DNA from: RGIG9115 sp045649825
GTDB taxonomy: Bacteria; Bacillota; Clostridia; UBA1381
DNA: 64,000 nt
Direction of reading: 5' to 3'
Assembly (NCBI GenBank): GCA_045649825.1
Contig: JAZRQO010000026.1
Coordinates: 1-64,000 of the forward strand
The position numbers and the translations under genes were made by a program. The notes under the pieces are model-generated. The model had not been told where the DNA came from. It ran no database searches and saw nothing but the letters and a program-made list of their open reading frames with translations. Position 1 is the first letter of the stretch, and each line of letters begins with the position of its first letter. This document shows, one piece after another, positions 33,108 to 41,376 of this stretch.

Positions 33108-33692
33108 ATGAGAGAAAAGTTTATAGAAATTTATAATTCCAAAATAACCCGTTCCGGTGCGGATAAATTGCTCGAATATATCGACGGACCGTCAAGTGAC
33201 TTTTTTACTGCCCCTGCAAGTGCCAGATTTCACGGAGCCTATGCAGGCGGGCTTGCAGAGCATAGCATAAATGTTTATGAGTGTCTCTCTGACTATATGT
33301 CAAGGCAGAGGGTTAAGGAAACCTATGGTTTTGAGGCTTCCGAGGAGAGCATAGCAATCGTGGCACTTCTTCACGATCTTTGCAAAATCAACTGCTATAA
33401 GCCCGGTACAAGAAATGTAAAAGACGAAAACGGCAAATGGATTCAAGTCCCCACATTTGAATATGACGATAAAATGCCCTACGGTCACGGCGAAAAATCG
33501 GTTTACATAATTAATGGATATATGCGTCTTACACGTGAAGAGGCATTTGCAATCAGATATCATATGGGATTTTCAGGAACTGAGGATGCCCGTAATGTGG
33601 GAACAGCTTTTGAAATGTATCCTCTTGCATTTGCACTGTCAACGGCGGATATGGAAGCTACTTATTTTATTGAGGGCAAAAAAGAAATTTAA
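33108..33692 (+). CDS. HD-domain hydrolase
   Basis: 194-aa metal-dependent phosphohydrolase-type protein. The HD set is complete: His42 and His52 (FHGAYAGGLAEHS), His89-Asp90 (ALLHDLCK), then YGHGEKS, YHMG and a C-terminal ALSTADMEA aspartate. The pattern resembles the HD domain of YhaM-type 3'-5' exoribonucleases, but the OB-fold is absent, so the substrate is unknown. It lies between rplT and ftsH, with GGAGG as ribosome-binding site. Confidence 0.85.
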   Translation: MREKFIEIYNSKITRSGADKLLEYIDGPSSDFFTAPASARFHGAYAGGLAEHSINVYECLSDYMSRQRVKETYGFEASEESIAIVALLHDLCKINCYKPGTRNVKDENGKWIQVPTFEYDDKMPYGHGEKSVYIINGYMRLTREEAFAIRYHMGFSGTEDARNVGTAFEMYPLAFALSTADMEATYFIEGKKEI

Positions 33693-33733
33693 GTGAATTT
33701 TTTGTAAACAATCGGCATAAAATTTTAAAACGG

Positions 33734-33762
33734 TTGCAATTTGAGTATTTAAGTGGTAAAAT
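33734..33762 (+). promoter_or_regulatory. ftsH promoter
   Basis: TTGCAA (33734-33739)-N17-TAAAAT (33757-33762), 31 bp upstream of the ftsH start. No CIRCE or CtsR-like operator is seen. Confidence 0.65.
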
Positions 33763-33792
33763 AAACATGCTAAATAGGCATGGAGGACTTTT

Positions 33793-35748
33793 ATGAACGA
33801 AAAAGATAAAAATAAGAACAATAAAAATAAAATGCCGCAAAAAAATCCATTTATTGCGGTGCTTATAGTGTCAATTATAGCGACGGTGTTGCTAAATTTT
33901 CTGCTTACCTCGGTAAACTCTCCCAAAACAAAGGAAATTGCTTACAGTGAATTTCTTGAAATGATTAAAACGGGAGAGGTAGAGGAAGTATCCCTTTCTG
34001 CAGATAAAATAACAATTGTTAAAAAGAAGCAGGAAGCGGAATCTACCACCGATAAGCTTTTAAAGCTTTGGGGCGGCGGAGGCGAAGAGCAGGAAATATG
34101 CTATACAGGCTATATTCCCGACAACAGGCTCTATCAGCTTTTGGATGATACGGGAGTTAAATATTCAACCCCCATCCAGTATTCAAACCCCATACTTGAA
34201 TTCTTTATGGCTTGGATTTTACCTATGATATTCATATACGGAATGTTTTTCCTTGTTTCCAGGTCCCTTTCGAAGAAAATGGGTGGCGGCGGAATTATGG
34301 GCGTTGGTCAGTCCAAAGCAAAGATGTATATGCAGAATAAAACAGGCGTAACCTTCAAGGATGTTGCAGGTCAGGAAGAAGCAAAAGAATCCCTTAACGA
34401 AATTGTTGACTTCCTTCATAATCCCGCAAAATACACTGCAATCGGTGCGAAACAGCCCAAGGGTGCACTTCTTGTAGGCCCTCCGGGAACGGGTAAAACC
34501 TTGCTTGCAAAAGCTGTTGCGGGTGAAGCAAATGTCCCGTTTTTCTCACTTTCAGGTTCGGAATTTGTGGAGATGTTCGTAGGTGTCGGTGCATCCCGTG
34601 TCCGTGATTTGTTCAAACAGGCGGCTCAGCACGCACCTTGTATAATATTTATCGACGAAATAGACGCTATCGGCAAAAGCCGTGATAATCAGCTCGGCTC
34701 GAATGATGAACGTGAGCAGACTCTTAATCAGCTTTTGTCTGAAATGGACGGTTTTGATTCGTCAAAGGGTATCGTTATTCTTGCGGCAACAAACCGCCCT
34801 GAAACACTTGACAAAGCACTTCTCCGTCCGGGCAGATTTGACAGACGTATTATCGTTGAAAAGCCCGACCTTAAGGGGCGTGAGGCAATTCTTGAGGTTC
34901 ATATAAAGAATGTTAAAAAGGAAGACACTGTAGACCTTCACGAAATCGCACTTGCAACAAGCGGTGCAGTGGGTGCCGACCTTGCCAATATGGTAAATGA
35001 GGCGGCTCTCCGTGCAGTTCGTATGGGACGAAGCCTTGTTGCCCAGGAGGACCTTGCAGATGCGGTTGAGGTTGTAATCGCAGGTAAAGAAAAGAAGGAC
35101 CGCATTTTGTCGGAGCAGGAAAAGAAGCTTGTGGCATATCACGAGGTGGGTCATGCTCTTGCAACTGCCGTTTCAAAGAATACAGACCCCGTTCACAAAA
35201 TAACAATCGTTCCCCGTACAATGGGTGCTCTCGGCTATACTATGCAGGTGCCGGAAGAAGAAAAGTACCTGATGAATAAAGACGAGATTATAGACGAAAT
35301 AACAGTTCTTCTTGCAGGCCGCGCAGCGGAAGAGGTTGTGTTTAATACCAAAACAACGGGAGCTTCAAATGATATTGAACGTGCAACTGAAATGGCACGT
35401 AATATGATAACTCTCTACGGTATGAGCGACCGTTTTGGAATGGTAGGTCTTGAAAGTATACAGAACAAGTATCTCGATGGCAGACGTGTTGCAAACTGTT
35501 CTCAGGAAACCATGTCGGGTGTAGATGAGGAAATAAGAGTAACTCTTGAAGCATGTTATAAGCAGGCAGTTTCAATCCTCACCGAAAATCGCGAAGCTCT
35601 TGATAAAATTGCAGAGTTCCTTCTCGAAAAAGAAACAATCACGGGTAAGGAATTTATGTCAATTCTTAAAAGTGTGAACGAGCCAGAAGAGGAGAATGCA
35701 TTAAGAGAACAAAAAGAAGCGTCTGTGGAAGAGGAAACAGAAAAATAG
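33793..35748 (+). CDS. ftsH: ATP-dependent zinc metalloprotease FtsH
   Basis: Membrane-bound AAA+ protease that degrades misfolded membrane and regulatory proteins. Two membrane segments flank a small external domain (about residues 17-38 and 135-158), followed by the AAA module with Walker A GPPGTGKT at about 229-236, Walker B IIFIDEIDAIG and SRH region, and the zinc site HEVGH near residue 450 (the family usually has HEAGH; both fit HExxH). Length of 651 aa is normal. The C-terminal tail is acidic. Confidence 0.96.
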   Translation: MNEKDKNKNNKNKMPQKNPFIAVLIVSIIATVLLNFLLTSVNSPKTKEIAYSEFLEMIKTGEVEEVSLSADKITIVKKKQEAESTTDKLLKLWGGGGEEQEICYTGYIPDNRLYQLLDDTGVKYSTPIQYSNPILEFFMAWILPMIFIYGMFFLVSRSLSKKMGGGGIMGVGQSKAKMYMQNKTGVTFKDVAGQEEAKESLNEIVDFLHNPAKYTAIGAKQPKGALLVGPPGTGKTLLAKAVAGEANVPFFSLSGSEFVEMFVGVGASRVRDLFKQAAQHAPCIIFIDEIDAIGKSRDNQLGSNDEREQTLNQLLSEMDGFDSSKGIVILAATNRPETLDKALLRPGRFDRRIIVEKPDLKGREAILEVHIKNVKKEDTVDLHEIALATSGAVGADLANMVNEAALRAVRMGRSLVAQEDLADAVEVVIAGKEKKDRILSEQEKKLVAYHEVGHALATAVSKNTDPVHKITIVPRTMGALGYTMQVPEEEKYLMNKDEIIDEITVLLAGRAAEEVVFNTKTTGASNDIERATEMARNMITLYGMSDRFGMVGLESIQNKYLDGRRVANCSQETMSGVDEEIRVTLEACYKQAVSILTENREALDKIAEFLLEKETITGKEFMSILKSVNEPEEENALREQKEASVEEETEK

Positions 35749-35803
35749 AATGTATATAACAGTGTTTTATAACACTGCTAAATAAAAACAGGAGATGAAA
35801 GAA

Positions 35804-36793
35804 ATGAAAAAAATCGTATCAATTATGTTGGCGGCAGTAATGCTCAGTTTAGTTCCGGGTGTTGGAATGTTGGGTGGAATGGTAGCATTCGCCTTTGAAA
35901 TTGCACCTGTAGGCGACGTTGTATATGACACAGTTTATGAAACCGTATATGACGTTGTTGAAGACGTTGTTTATGAAACCGAAGAAGATAATTTGAGTGA
36001 AGTATTTACCCTTTCAATCGGTCAGAATACTGCAAGCGTATTCGGCGAAGTTAAAGAAAGTGACGTTCAGCCTATTATCAGAAACGACCGTACTATGCTT
36101 CCTGCAAGATTTGTTGCAGAAAATCTCGGTGCAGAGGTTTCATGGGACGGAGAAACAAGAACTGTTCTTGTAAAGAGTGAAGATGTTGAAATCAAGCTCA
36201 CAATTGACTCCGCAGTTGCAGTTGTAAACGGCGTTGAAGAAATGCTCGATAGCCCTGCGTTTATCGAAAACGACAGAACATATACACCTGTAAGATTTAT
36301 TGCAGAAAAGCTCGGTTCAACAGTTAACTGGGACCCTGATACTCAGACTGTTATTATGTCAAAGCCCGTAAGTGTTCCTGTAGCTGTTCCCGAAGATGTA
36401 ACAACGGATGTAACAGGCACATTAATTCTCAATAATTTTCACTACAAGTATAGAAACGACGGAGAGATAGTGAAGCTCAATGAAGGTTCAGTCGGTGCAA
36501 TGAATTTAATTGCTGAGGTTGCAGGACCTGAAACTGTGTGCGATGTATTGATTGCTGAGTGGAGAGATGAACCGTATACAGAAGAACGAATTCAGGCTTC
36601 AATTGAACGAATGGTTAAAATCTGGAAGGATGCAGGACTTGATAGAGAACCCAGACCTATTCCTTTCGAAATTAATTCATCACATCCTGTTGACCAGGAT
36701 GAGCTTGGCAAGAAGATGTACGTTCTTTTAATCGGTCTTGATGAGAACGGCGATGCTGCTGCATATGCAGTTGTTGAAGAAATAATCGGTTAA
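35804..36793 (+). CDS. Secreted protein with copper amine oxidase N-terminal-like repeats
   Basis: 329-aa exported protein. A signal peptide covers residues 1-30 (cleavage near AFA-FE). Residues 39-60 form a VY(D/E)xV repeat. Two CuAO_N1-type beta repeats follow (IIRNDRTMLPARFVAENLG and FIENDRTYTPVRFIAEKLG), a wall-protein module without copper or oxidase function in Clostridia. The C-terminal domain (about 190-329) is unrecognised. Start chosen at the ATG 9 nt after AGGAG; the ATG three codons earlier overlaps that site. It may be expressed from the ftsH promoter. Confidence 0.82.
   Translation: MKKIVSIMLAAVMLSLVPGVGMLGGMVAFAFEIAPVGDVVYDTVYETVYDVVEDVVYETEEDNLSEVFTLSIGQNTASVFGEVKESDVQPIIRNDRTMLPARFVAENLGAEVSWDGETRTVLVKSEDVEIKLTIDSAVAVVNGVEEMLDSPAFIENDRTYTPVRFIAEKLGSTVNWDPDTQTVIMSKPVSVPVAVPEDVTTDVTGTLILNNFHYKYRNDGEIVKLNEGSVGAMNLIAEVAGPETVCDVLIAEWRDEPYTEERIQASIERMVKIWKDAGLDREPRPIPFEINSSHPVDQDELGKKMYVLLIGLDENGDAAAYAVVEEIIG
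35933..35981 (+). repeat. In-frame repeat GTTTATGAAACCG, 36-nt period
   Basis: GTTTATGAAACCG occurs at 35933-35945 and 35969-35981, with intervening partial copies encoding VYDxVYETVYDVV. Such tandem coding repeats can change copy number by slippage. Confidence 0.7.
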
Positions 36794-36802
36794 ACAGAAT
36801 AA

Positions 36803-36846
36803 TAAAAGCTTCCTACGGCTTAATATAAAGCCGGGGAAGCTTTTTC
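36803..36846. terminator. Bidirectional terminator between convergent genes
   Basis: AAAAGCTTCC...GGCTT, loop AATATA, AAGCC...GGGAAGCTTTTT; A- and T-tracts at both ends suit both strands. Confidence 0.88.
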
Positions 36847-36848
36847 TT

Positions 36849-37712
36849 TTAGAATGTGATTGTATGCTCTCTTATAAAATTGTCGTTTTCTGCAAGAGCA
36901 TTAATACCCTTTTTCTTCGTGATATCGTAATCGGTATCAACAAAGTCTGCAATTCCGCACCAAGGCTCAAGGCAGATGTATCCTGCACCCGGATTTGTCC
37001 ATAAAAGGAAATAATCCTTGCCGGGAAATTCTACATTTATGGTGTATCCTGTGATGTTGTTTTTTAGAGTAACCTTTCTTGATTTAAGGTTTGTAAAAAC
37101 AAGAGCATCATTTTCAAAGTATTTGTTTTTAAGGGGAAGTTCTTTTATGTTATCTCCTAAACTTTTTGTTTCGTGCATGAGCTGACCTTCAGGCGAAAGA
37201 GCGTTGTAGTTGAGGTCCTCGGGCTGCTCAAAAATAACAGAATATTCTTCAATCCCGTTGGGGCAGCTGTATGCTTCGTGAGAGCCTACTGAAAAATACA
37301 TAACCTCGGGAGAGGTATTTTTAATGTCGTACTTAATGCGGAGTGTTTCACTTTCTAACTGGTATGTAATACGGAACTCAAAGGTGAAAGGATAGTTTTT
37401 AAGTGTTTCCTCATCAGATGTAAGAAGAAAAGTTGCTTCATCTTCTTTGAGATTTTCAACTTCAAACTCCTTTCTTCGTGCAAAGCCGTGACGGGGGAGG
37501 GTATATTCCGTGCCTTTGAATATAAATTTATTATCCTTTAGTCCTCCGCAAATCGGGAATAGAACGGGTGCATGCCCCGACCATATTGATGGATCGCCTT
37601 GCCATAAAAGTTCTTTTCCATATTTTTTTGCACTTGTCATTTCAGCTCCCAGAGTTGAAACGGTTATATTGAGAACTCCGTTTGATATACAAATTTCCTT
37701 TAAGTTAAACAT
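36849..37712 (-). CDS. Aldose 1-epimerase-like protein, LacX type
   Basis: 287-aa beta-sandwich protein of the galactose mutarotase-like family, closest in motifs to LacX/YihR-type epimerases (GKELLWQGDPSIWSGHAPVLFPICGG, MYFSVGSHEAYSCP with the catalytic His, LLWTNPGAGYICLEPWCGIAD with the Glu). It probably interconverts anomers of a hexose or hexose derivative in the cytosol. The chosen ATG follows AAGGAGAT; the frame extends 16 codons upstream into the citrate synthase gene. It lies only 4 nt downstream of the citrate synthase stop, so it is cotranscribed. Confidence 0.85.
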   Translation of the reverse strand: MFNLKEICISNGVLNITVSTLGAEMTSAKKYGKELLWQGDPSIWSGHAPVLFPICGGLKDNKFIFKGTEYTLPRHGFARRKEFEVENLKEDEATFLLTSDEETLKNYPFTFEFRITYQLESETLRIKYDIKNTSPEVMYFSVGSHEAYSCPNGIEEYSVIFEQPEDLNYNALSPEGQLMHETKSLGDNIKELPLKNKYFENDALVFTNLKSRKVTLKNNITGYTINVEFPGKDYFLLWTNPGAGYICLEPWCGIADFVDTDYDITKKKGINALAENDNFIREHTITF

Positions 37713-37716
37713 CTCT

Positions 37717-39078
37717 CTATCTCCTTTTGTCAAAGCTAATATATTCTCTTTCGGGTGCAACGCTCATATATGCAGGTCTTATAATTTTTCCTGCATTTAT
37801 AAGCTCTTCAAGGCGGTGGGCGCTCCAGCCTGCAAGCCTTGCCATAGCGAATATAGGCGTATAAAGCTCGGGTGGCAGGTTAAGCATCTTATATGCAAAG
37901 CCACTGTAAAAGTCCACATTGGCACTTACGCCCTTATATATTTTCTTCTCCTCTGCAATAACATCAGGTGCAAGATTTTCTACACTTGCCAGCAAATTAA
38001 ACTCGTCCGTGAGATGCTTTTCTTCTGAAAGCTCTGCCACAAATCGTTTGAATATTCGCGCTCTCGGGTCGGATATGGAGTAGACTGCATGCCCCATTCC
38101 GTATATAAGCCCTGTGCGGTCGAAAGCTTCTTTGTGAAGGAGCTTTCTGAGATATGCTTTTATTTCATCCTCATCCGTCCAGTCACCAATACTTTCCTTC
38201 ATTTCATTAAACATCTGAACAACCTTGATATTTGCTCCGCCGTGCTTTGGTCCTTTAAGTGAGCAAAGGCCTGCTGCGATGGCTGAATAAGTGTCTGTCC
38301 CGGAACTTGTAACAACCCTGGTTGTAAAGGTTGAGTTATTACCGCCACCGTGTTCTGCGTGGAGAACAAGTGCCATATCAAGCACCTGAGCTTCAAGCTT
38401 TGTATACTTTGAATCGGGCCTTAACATCTGCAGTATGTTTTCAGCAGTGGACAGTGTATCAGCAGGTGGGTGAATGAATAAGCTCTGATTGTTGCAGTAG
38501 TGATTATACGCCTGATAACTGTAAATTGAAAGCATAGGGAATACAGATATAAGCTGTAAGCACTGGCGAAGCACATTGGGAAGTGATATATCGTTTGCAT
38601 TACTGTCGTAAGAAGCAAGGGTAAGAACGCTTTTTGCAAGTGCATTCATAATATCGCTGTTTGAAGCCTTCATTATAACGTCACGTACAAAGTTGGTGGG
38701 AAGTGTTCTGTACTCCGTAAGGGTGAGCTTAAACTCATCAAGCTGATCGTGGTTTGGCAAGTTGCCGAAAAGAAGCAGATAAACCACCTCTTCAAATCCG
38801 AATCTTCCGTCAGTTATAAATCCGTTTATTATATCTTCTACATTGTAGCCTCGGTAAAAAAGCTCACCGTGCCAGGGAATAATTTTTCCGTTTTCTTCTT
38901 TTGTTTGTCTGATTTCCGAAACCTCAGTAAGGCCTGTTAAAACGCCTTTTCCGTTAATGTCACGGAGCCCTTTTTTTACATCGTATTTTTCATAAAGGGC
39001 ACTGTCAATGCTGCTGCTCTTGCGGCAAACGTCTGCCCAGGCTGTTATCTGCGGTGTAATGTCCGAATAGTTATACAT
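37717..39078 (-). CDS. gltA: Citrate synthase
   Basis: Condenses acetyl-CoA and oxaloacetate. The three catalytic residues are in LVLHAEHGGGNNSTFTTR, YGMGHAVYSISDPRARIF and ANVDFYSGFAY. At 453 aa it carries an N-terminal extension relative to the ~370-aa short form, as in many clostridial citrate synthases; the family also contains 2-methylcitrate synthases. ATG is 7 nt after GGAGGTG; the open frame extends 20 codons further without a site. It has its own promoter. With oxaloacetate decarboxylase nearby it suggests a biosynthetic half TCA route to glutamate. Confidence 0.92.
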   Translation of the reverse strand: MYNYSDITPQITAWADVCRKSSSIDSALYEKYDVKKGLRDINGKGVLTGLTEVSEIRQTKEENGKIIPWHGELFYRGYNVEDIINGFITDGRFGFEEVVYLLLFGNLPNHDQLDEFKLTLTEYRTLPTNFVRDVIMKASNSDIMNALAKSVLTLASYDSNANDISLPNVLRQCLQLISVFPMLSIYSYQAYNHYCNNQSLFIHPPADTLSTAENILQMLRPDSKYTKLEAQVLDMALVLHAEHGGGNNSTFTTRVVTSSGTDTYSAIAAGLCSLKGPKHGGANIKVVQMFNEMKESIGDWTDEDEIKAYLRKLLHKEAFDRTGLIYGMGHAVYSISDPRARIFKRFVAELSEEKHLTDEFNLLASVENLAPDVIAEEKKIYKGVSANVDFYSGFAYKMLNLPPELYTPIFAMARLAGWSAHRLEELINAGKIIRPAYMSVAPEREYISFDKRR

Positions 39079-39109
39079 TCCGGCACCTCCGTTTGAATAG
39101 TATATTCTT

Positions 39110-39138
39110 ATTTTACCATATCCTGATAAAAGTTTCAA
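39110..39138 (-). promoter_or_regulatory. Citrate synthase promoter
   Basis: On the minus strand TTGAAA (39133-39138)-N17-TAAAAT (39110-39115), 31 bp before the start codon. Confidence 0.7.
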
Positions 39139-39166
39139 TATTTACGGAATAATTCATTTAAAGTTT

Positions 39167-39203
39167 ACAAAAAAATAAGATGTTACTGAGCAAGTAACAT
39201 CTT
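39167..39203 (-). terminator. ROK kinase terminator
   Basis: On the minus strand AAGATGTTACT and AGTAACATCTT form an 11-bp stem with a 5-nt loop, followed by ATTTTTTT. Confidence 0.93.
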
Positions 39204-39211
39204 AATTGGAA

Positions 39212-40153
39212 TTATTTTTTTGCTGCAAGTGCTGCACCAATTATTCCTGCGTCGTTAAAGAGCTTAGCAATTCTTATATCAACCTTTGGCATATATTTGT
39301 TGTAGTCCATCCGATTTACGATTTCCTTGATGGGGAGGAGGAGCTTATCTCCTTCTTTACTGATGCCGCCGCCGATAACGAGAGTTTCGGGCTGGAATAT
39401 ATTAACCATTGAGGCAATTCCTGTTGCAACATACTTTATGTAGTTATCGACAACTTCCTGTGCTGCCCTGTCACCTTCTGCCGCTGCCATAAATGAAGTT
39501 CTGCCGCTTACCTTGCCCTCTTCCTCGGCAAACTTTTTCATAAGGCTGTCGGGATTTTTCTCCATTGCTTCCTTCGTTTGACGTATAAGTGCAGTTACTG
39601 AAGCATATGCCTCCCAGCAACCCTTATTGCCGCAGCTGCAAGGCTCTCCGTCCATAATGATAGTAGAGTGTCCAAGCTCTGCACCTGCATTGTTGAAGCC
39701 TCTGTAGATTTTGCCGTCGATAACAACACCGCCGCCAACACCTGTACCAAGAGTAATAAACACAAAGCTTGAAGCCTTTGCACCTGTTGCAATGTATTCA
39801 CCAAATGCCGCTGCATTTGCATCGTTTTCAATATTAACAGGTATATCAAAATATTTTTTGAATTCGTCTGAAACGTGGGCTTTTGTAAATGAGGGAATGT
39901 TGTTTGAATATGTAACAATTCCGTTTGCATTATCAATTGTACCGGGGCTGCCTATACCTATTGCTTTAACATCAGCCATTGTGTAGCCTGCATCCTCTGT
40001 AACTTTCTGTGAAAGCATTGCCATATCTTTTACTATTTCGTCGAGAGGACGAGAAGCTAAAGTGGGAGTTGAGCCTGAAGCGATAATTTTACCGCTTTCG
40101 TCAACAAGCCCTGCTGCAATATTTGTTCCTCCCAGGTCGATTCCTATATACAT
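39212..40153 (-). CDS. glcK: ROK family glucokinase
   Basis: Cytosolic ATP-dependent sugar kinase, most likely glucokinase. The N-terminal phosphate motif is MYIGIDLGGTNIAAGLV, followed by ITLGTGVGGGVVIDG and the ROK zinc site GHSTI...CSCGNKGCWEAYAS (His plus CxCx4C). No helix-turn-helix precedes it, so it is a kinase and not a ROK repressor. Length 313 aa. The chosen ATG follows AAGGAAC; six upstream codons are open but unsupported. Specificity for glucose over N-acetylglucosamine or mannose is inferred from family norms. Confidence 0.9.
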   Translation of the reverse strand: MYIGIDLGGTNIAAGLVDESGKIIASGSTPTLASRPLDEIVKDMAMLSQKVTEDAGYTMADVKAIGIGSPGTIDNANGIVTYSNNIPSFTKAHVSDEFKKYFDIPVNIENDANAAAFGEYIATGAKASSFVFITLGTGVGGGVVIDGKIYRGFNNAGAELGHSTIIMDGEPCSCGNKGCWEAYASVTALIRQTKEAMEKNPDSLMKKFAEEEGKVSGRTSFMAAAEGDRAAQEVVDNYIKYVATGIASMVNIFQPETLVIGGGISKEGDKLLLPIKEIVNRMDYNKYMPKVDIRIAKLFNDAGIIGAALAAKK

Positions 40154-40189
40154 AATATCAGTTCCTTTCAAAATTTCAAAACTAAGAGT

Positions 40190-40218
40190 ATTTTACTATA
40201 TCACAAAGAAAAAATCAA
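40190..40218 (-). promoter_or_regulatory. ROK kinase promoter
   Basis: On the minus strand TTGATT (40213-40218)-N17-TAAAAT (40190-40195). Confidence 0.6.
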
Positions 40219-40308
40219 TACTTAATTAAAAAAAAGGCAATAAAAGAAAAATATATAACAAAATTAAAATAATTCCGCTAAGAAAACGCTAAGAAATTGA
40301 AAAATATA

Positions 40309-40337
40309 TTGTAAAAAATTTCAAAGTTTGATACAAT
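40309..40337 (+). promoter_or_regulatory. Putative oad operon promoter
   Basis: TTGTAA (40309-40314)-N17-TACAAT (40332-40337). It would give a leader of about 330 nt. A second TTGACA at 40516-40521 lacks a matching -10. Confidence 0.55.
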
Positions 40338-40674
40338 TAGAAATGTTTAGGATTTTTACGGAAAGATGTAAAATCTTGTCGTAAACTTCCACAAAAACCA
40401 ATAAAAAACAGCCTTGATTTTAAGGCAAAATATATTTTTTTAACTCTGTAATCAATGCAGCAAAGCTGGGTGGCTGAAAGCCTTTGCAGAAGATGAAGGG
40501 GTGTACATATAGTCCTTGACAAGGGGACGGGTTTGAATGAATTGTGAAAAAAATAACAAACTTTTTCGGGTGTATACAACCAATGCTTTCCGAAAAAGCT
40601 AACAATGTTTCGCAATTAACTATCTATCACAAGAATGTGAAATCAGCCAGATTCAGAAAAGGAGGACTTAAAGT

Positions 40675-40980
40675 ATGGGAACAATTGAAATGGCAGCAGC
40701 GGAAGCCTACAGTAATTTAACGGTTATTGCTTTTGGGCTTGGTCTTACATTTGTTGGCCTCATTTCTATCATTATTATTTGTATGGTAATGGGTGCAATT
40801 TGTAAGAGATTAATTAAATCAGCTCCCGCAGCTCCGGCAGCAGCGGCAGTGCAGTCTGCTCCTAAAGCGGCAGTTATTGCAAACAAAGGTGAATTTGCAG
40901 CAGCAATCGCAGCAGCAATTGCAGAAGAAAACGGAACAGATGTTTCGGGTATCAGAATTTTATCAATCAAACAGAAATAA
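40675..40980 (+). CDS. oadG: Oxaloacetate decarboxylase gamma-type subunit (OadG family)
   Basis: 101-aa small subunit of a Na+-translocating decarboxylase. One membrane helix at about residues 16-40 (VIAFGLGLTFVGLISIIIICMVMGAI) is followed by an Ala/Pro-rich linker and a C-terminal segment (FAAAIAAAIAEENGTDVSGIRI) typical of the fused or associated gamma subunits in Firmicutes. It anchors the complex and assists assembly. ATG lies 9 nt after GGAGG. It is first in a four-gene operon. Confidence 0.88.
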   Translation: MGTIEMAAAEAYSNLTVIAFGLGLTFVGLISIIIICMVMGAICKRLIKSAPAAPAAAAVQSAPKAAVIANKGEFAAAIAAAIAEENGTDVSGIRILSIKQK

Positions 40981-40998
40981 AAGAAAGGAATTTTTATT

Positions 40999-41340
40999 AT
41001 GAAAAAGTATAATGTAAATGTAAACGGAACAATGTATGAAGTAGAAATCGAGCTTGTAAGCGAAAACGAAGCAAAGGCAGCAGCACCTGCTGCAGCTCCC
41101 GCACAGGCTCCCGCAGCTGCAGGCGCAGGTGAGCAGGTTTCAGCTCCCATGCCCGGCACAATTCTCGATGTTAAGGTAAATGCAGGCGATGCAGTAAAAG
41201 CAGGTCAGGTTCTTTTCATTCTTGAAGCTATGAAGATGGAAAATGAAATTATGGCATCTTGCGACGGTAAGGTAACATCAGTTACAGTTTCAAAAGGACA
41301 GAGCGTTGAAACAGGTGCAGTTCTTTGCACAATTGCATAA
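40999..41340 (+). CDS. Biotin carrier subunit of the sodium-pumping decarboxylase
   Basis: 113-aa biotinyl protein. A short N-terminal domain is joined by an Ala/Pro-rich linker (28-47) to a biotinyl domain whose acceptor is Lys79 in EAMKMEN. It shuttles the carboxyl group from the carboxyltransferase to the membrane beta subunit. In Klebsiella this domain is the C-terminus of OadA; here it is a separate gene, as in glutaconyl-CoA and methylmalonyl-CoA decarboxylases. It is 18 nt after oadG. Confidence 0.92.
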   Translation: MKKYNVNVNGTMYEVEIELVSENEAKAAAPAAAPAQAPAAAGAGEQVSAPMPGTILDVKVNAGDAVKAGQVLFILEAMKMENEIMASCDGKVTSVTVSKGQSVETGAVLCTIA

Positions 41341-41376
41341 TTTATTTTCTATTTAAAACTAAAGGAGCGAAAAACT

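Larger units (their letters stand above)
40154..40674. promoter_or_regulatory. Gene-free divergent region with long leader of the sodium-pump operon
   Basis: No coding frame is supported. The ROK kinase promoter (minus) and the oad operon promoter (plus) lie in the first 180 bp. The remaining 330 nt is predicted oad leader. It contains a GCAAAG...CTTTGC hairpin (about 40459-40487) with an inner GGC-TGAAA-GCC and a 9-bp inverted repeat CTTTTTCGG (40561-40569) / CCGAAAAAG (40590-40598). I recognise no standard riboswitch, but the length and pairing suggest an RNA regulator. Confidence 0.55.

Noticed and set aside
35760..35780. CAGTGTT-TTAT-AACACTG hairpin after ftsH as a terminator
   Set aside because: Followed by CTAAATAAAA rather than a T-run; readthrough into the next gene seems likely.
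40516..40544. Second oad promoter at the TTGACA in the leader
   Set aside because: No acceptable -10 at 16-18 bp spacing (GAATTG at 17).
40707..41159. 150-aa minus-strand frame rich in Ala/Ser over oadG and the biotin carrier
   Set aside because: It is the antisense shadow of Ala/Pro-rich linkers in two recognised genes and has no ribosome-binding site.
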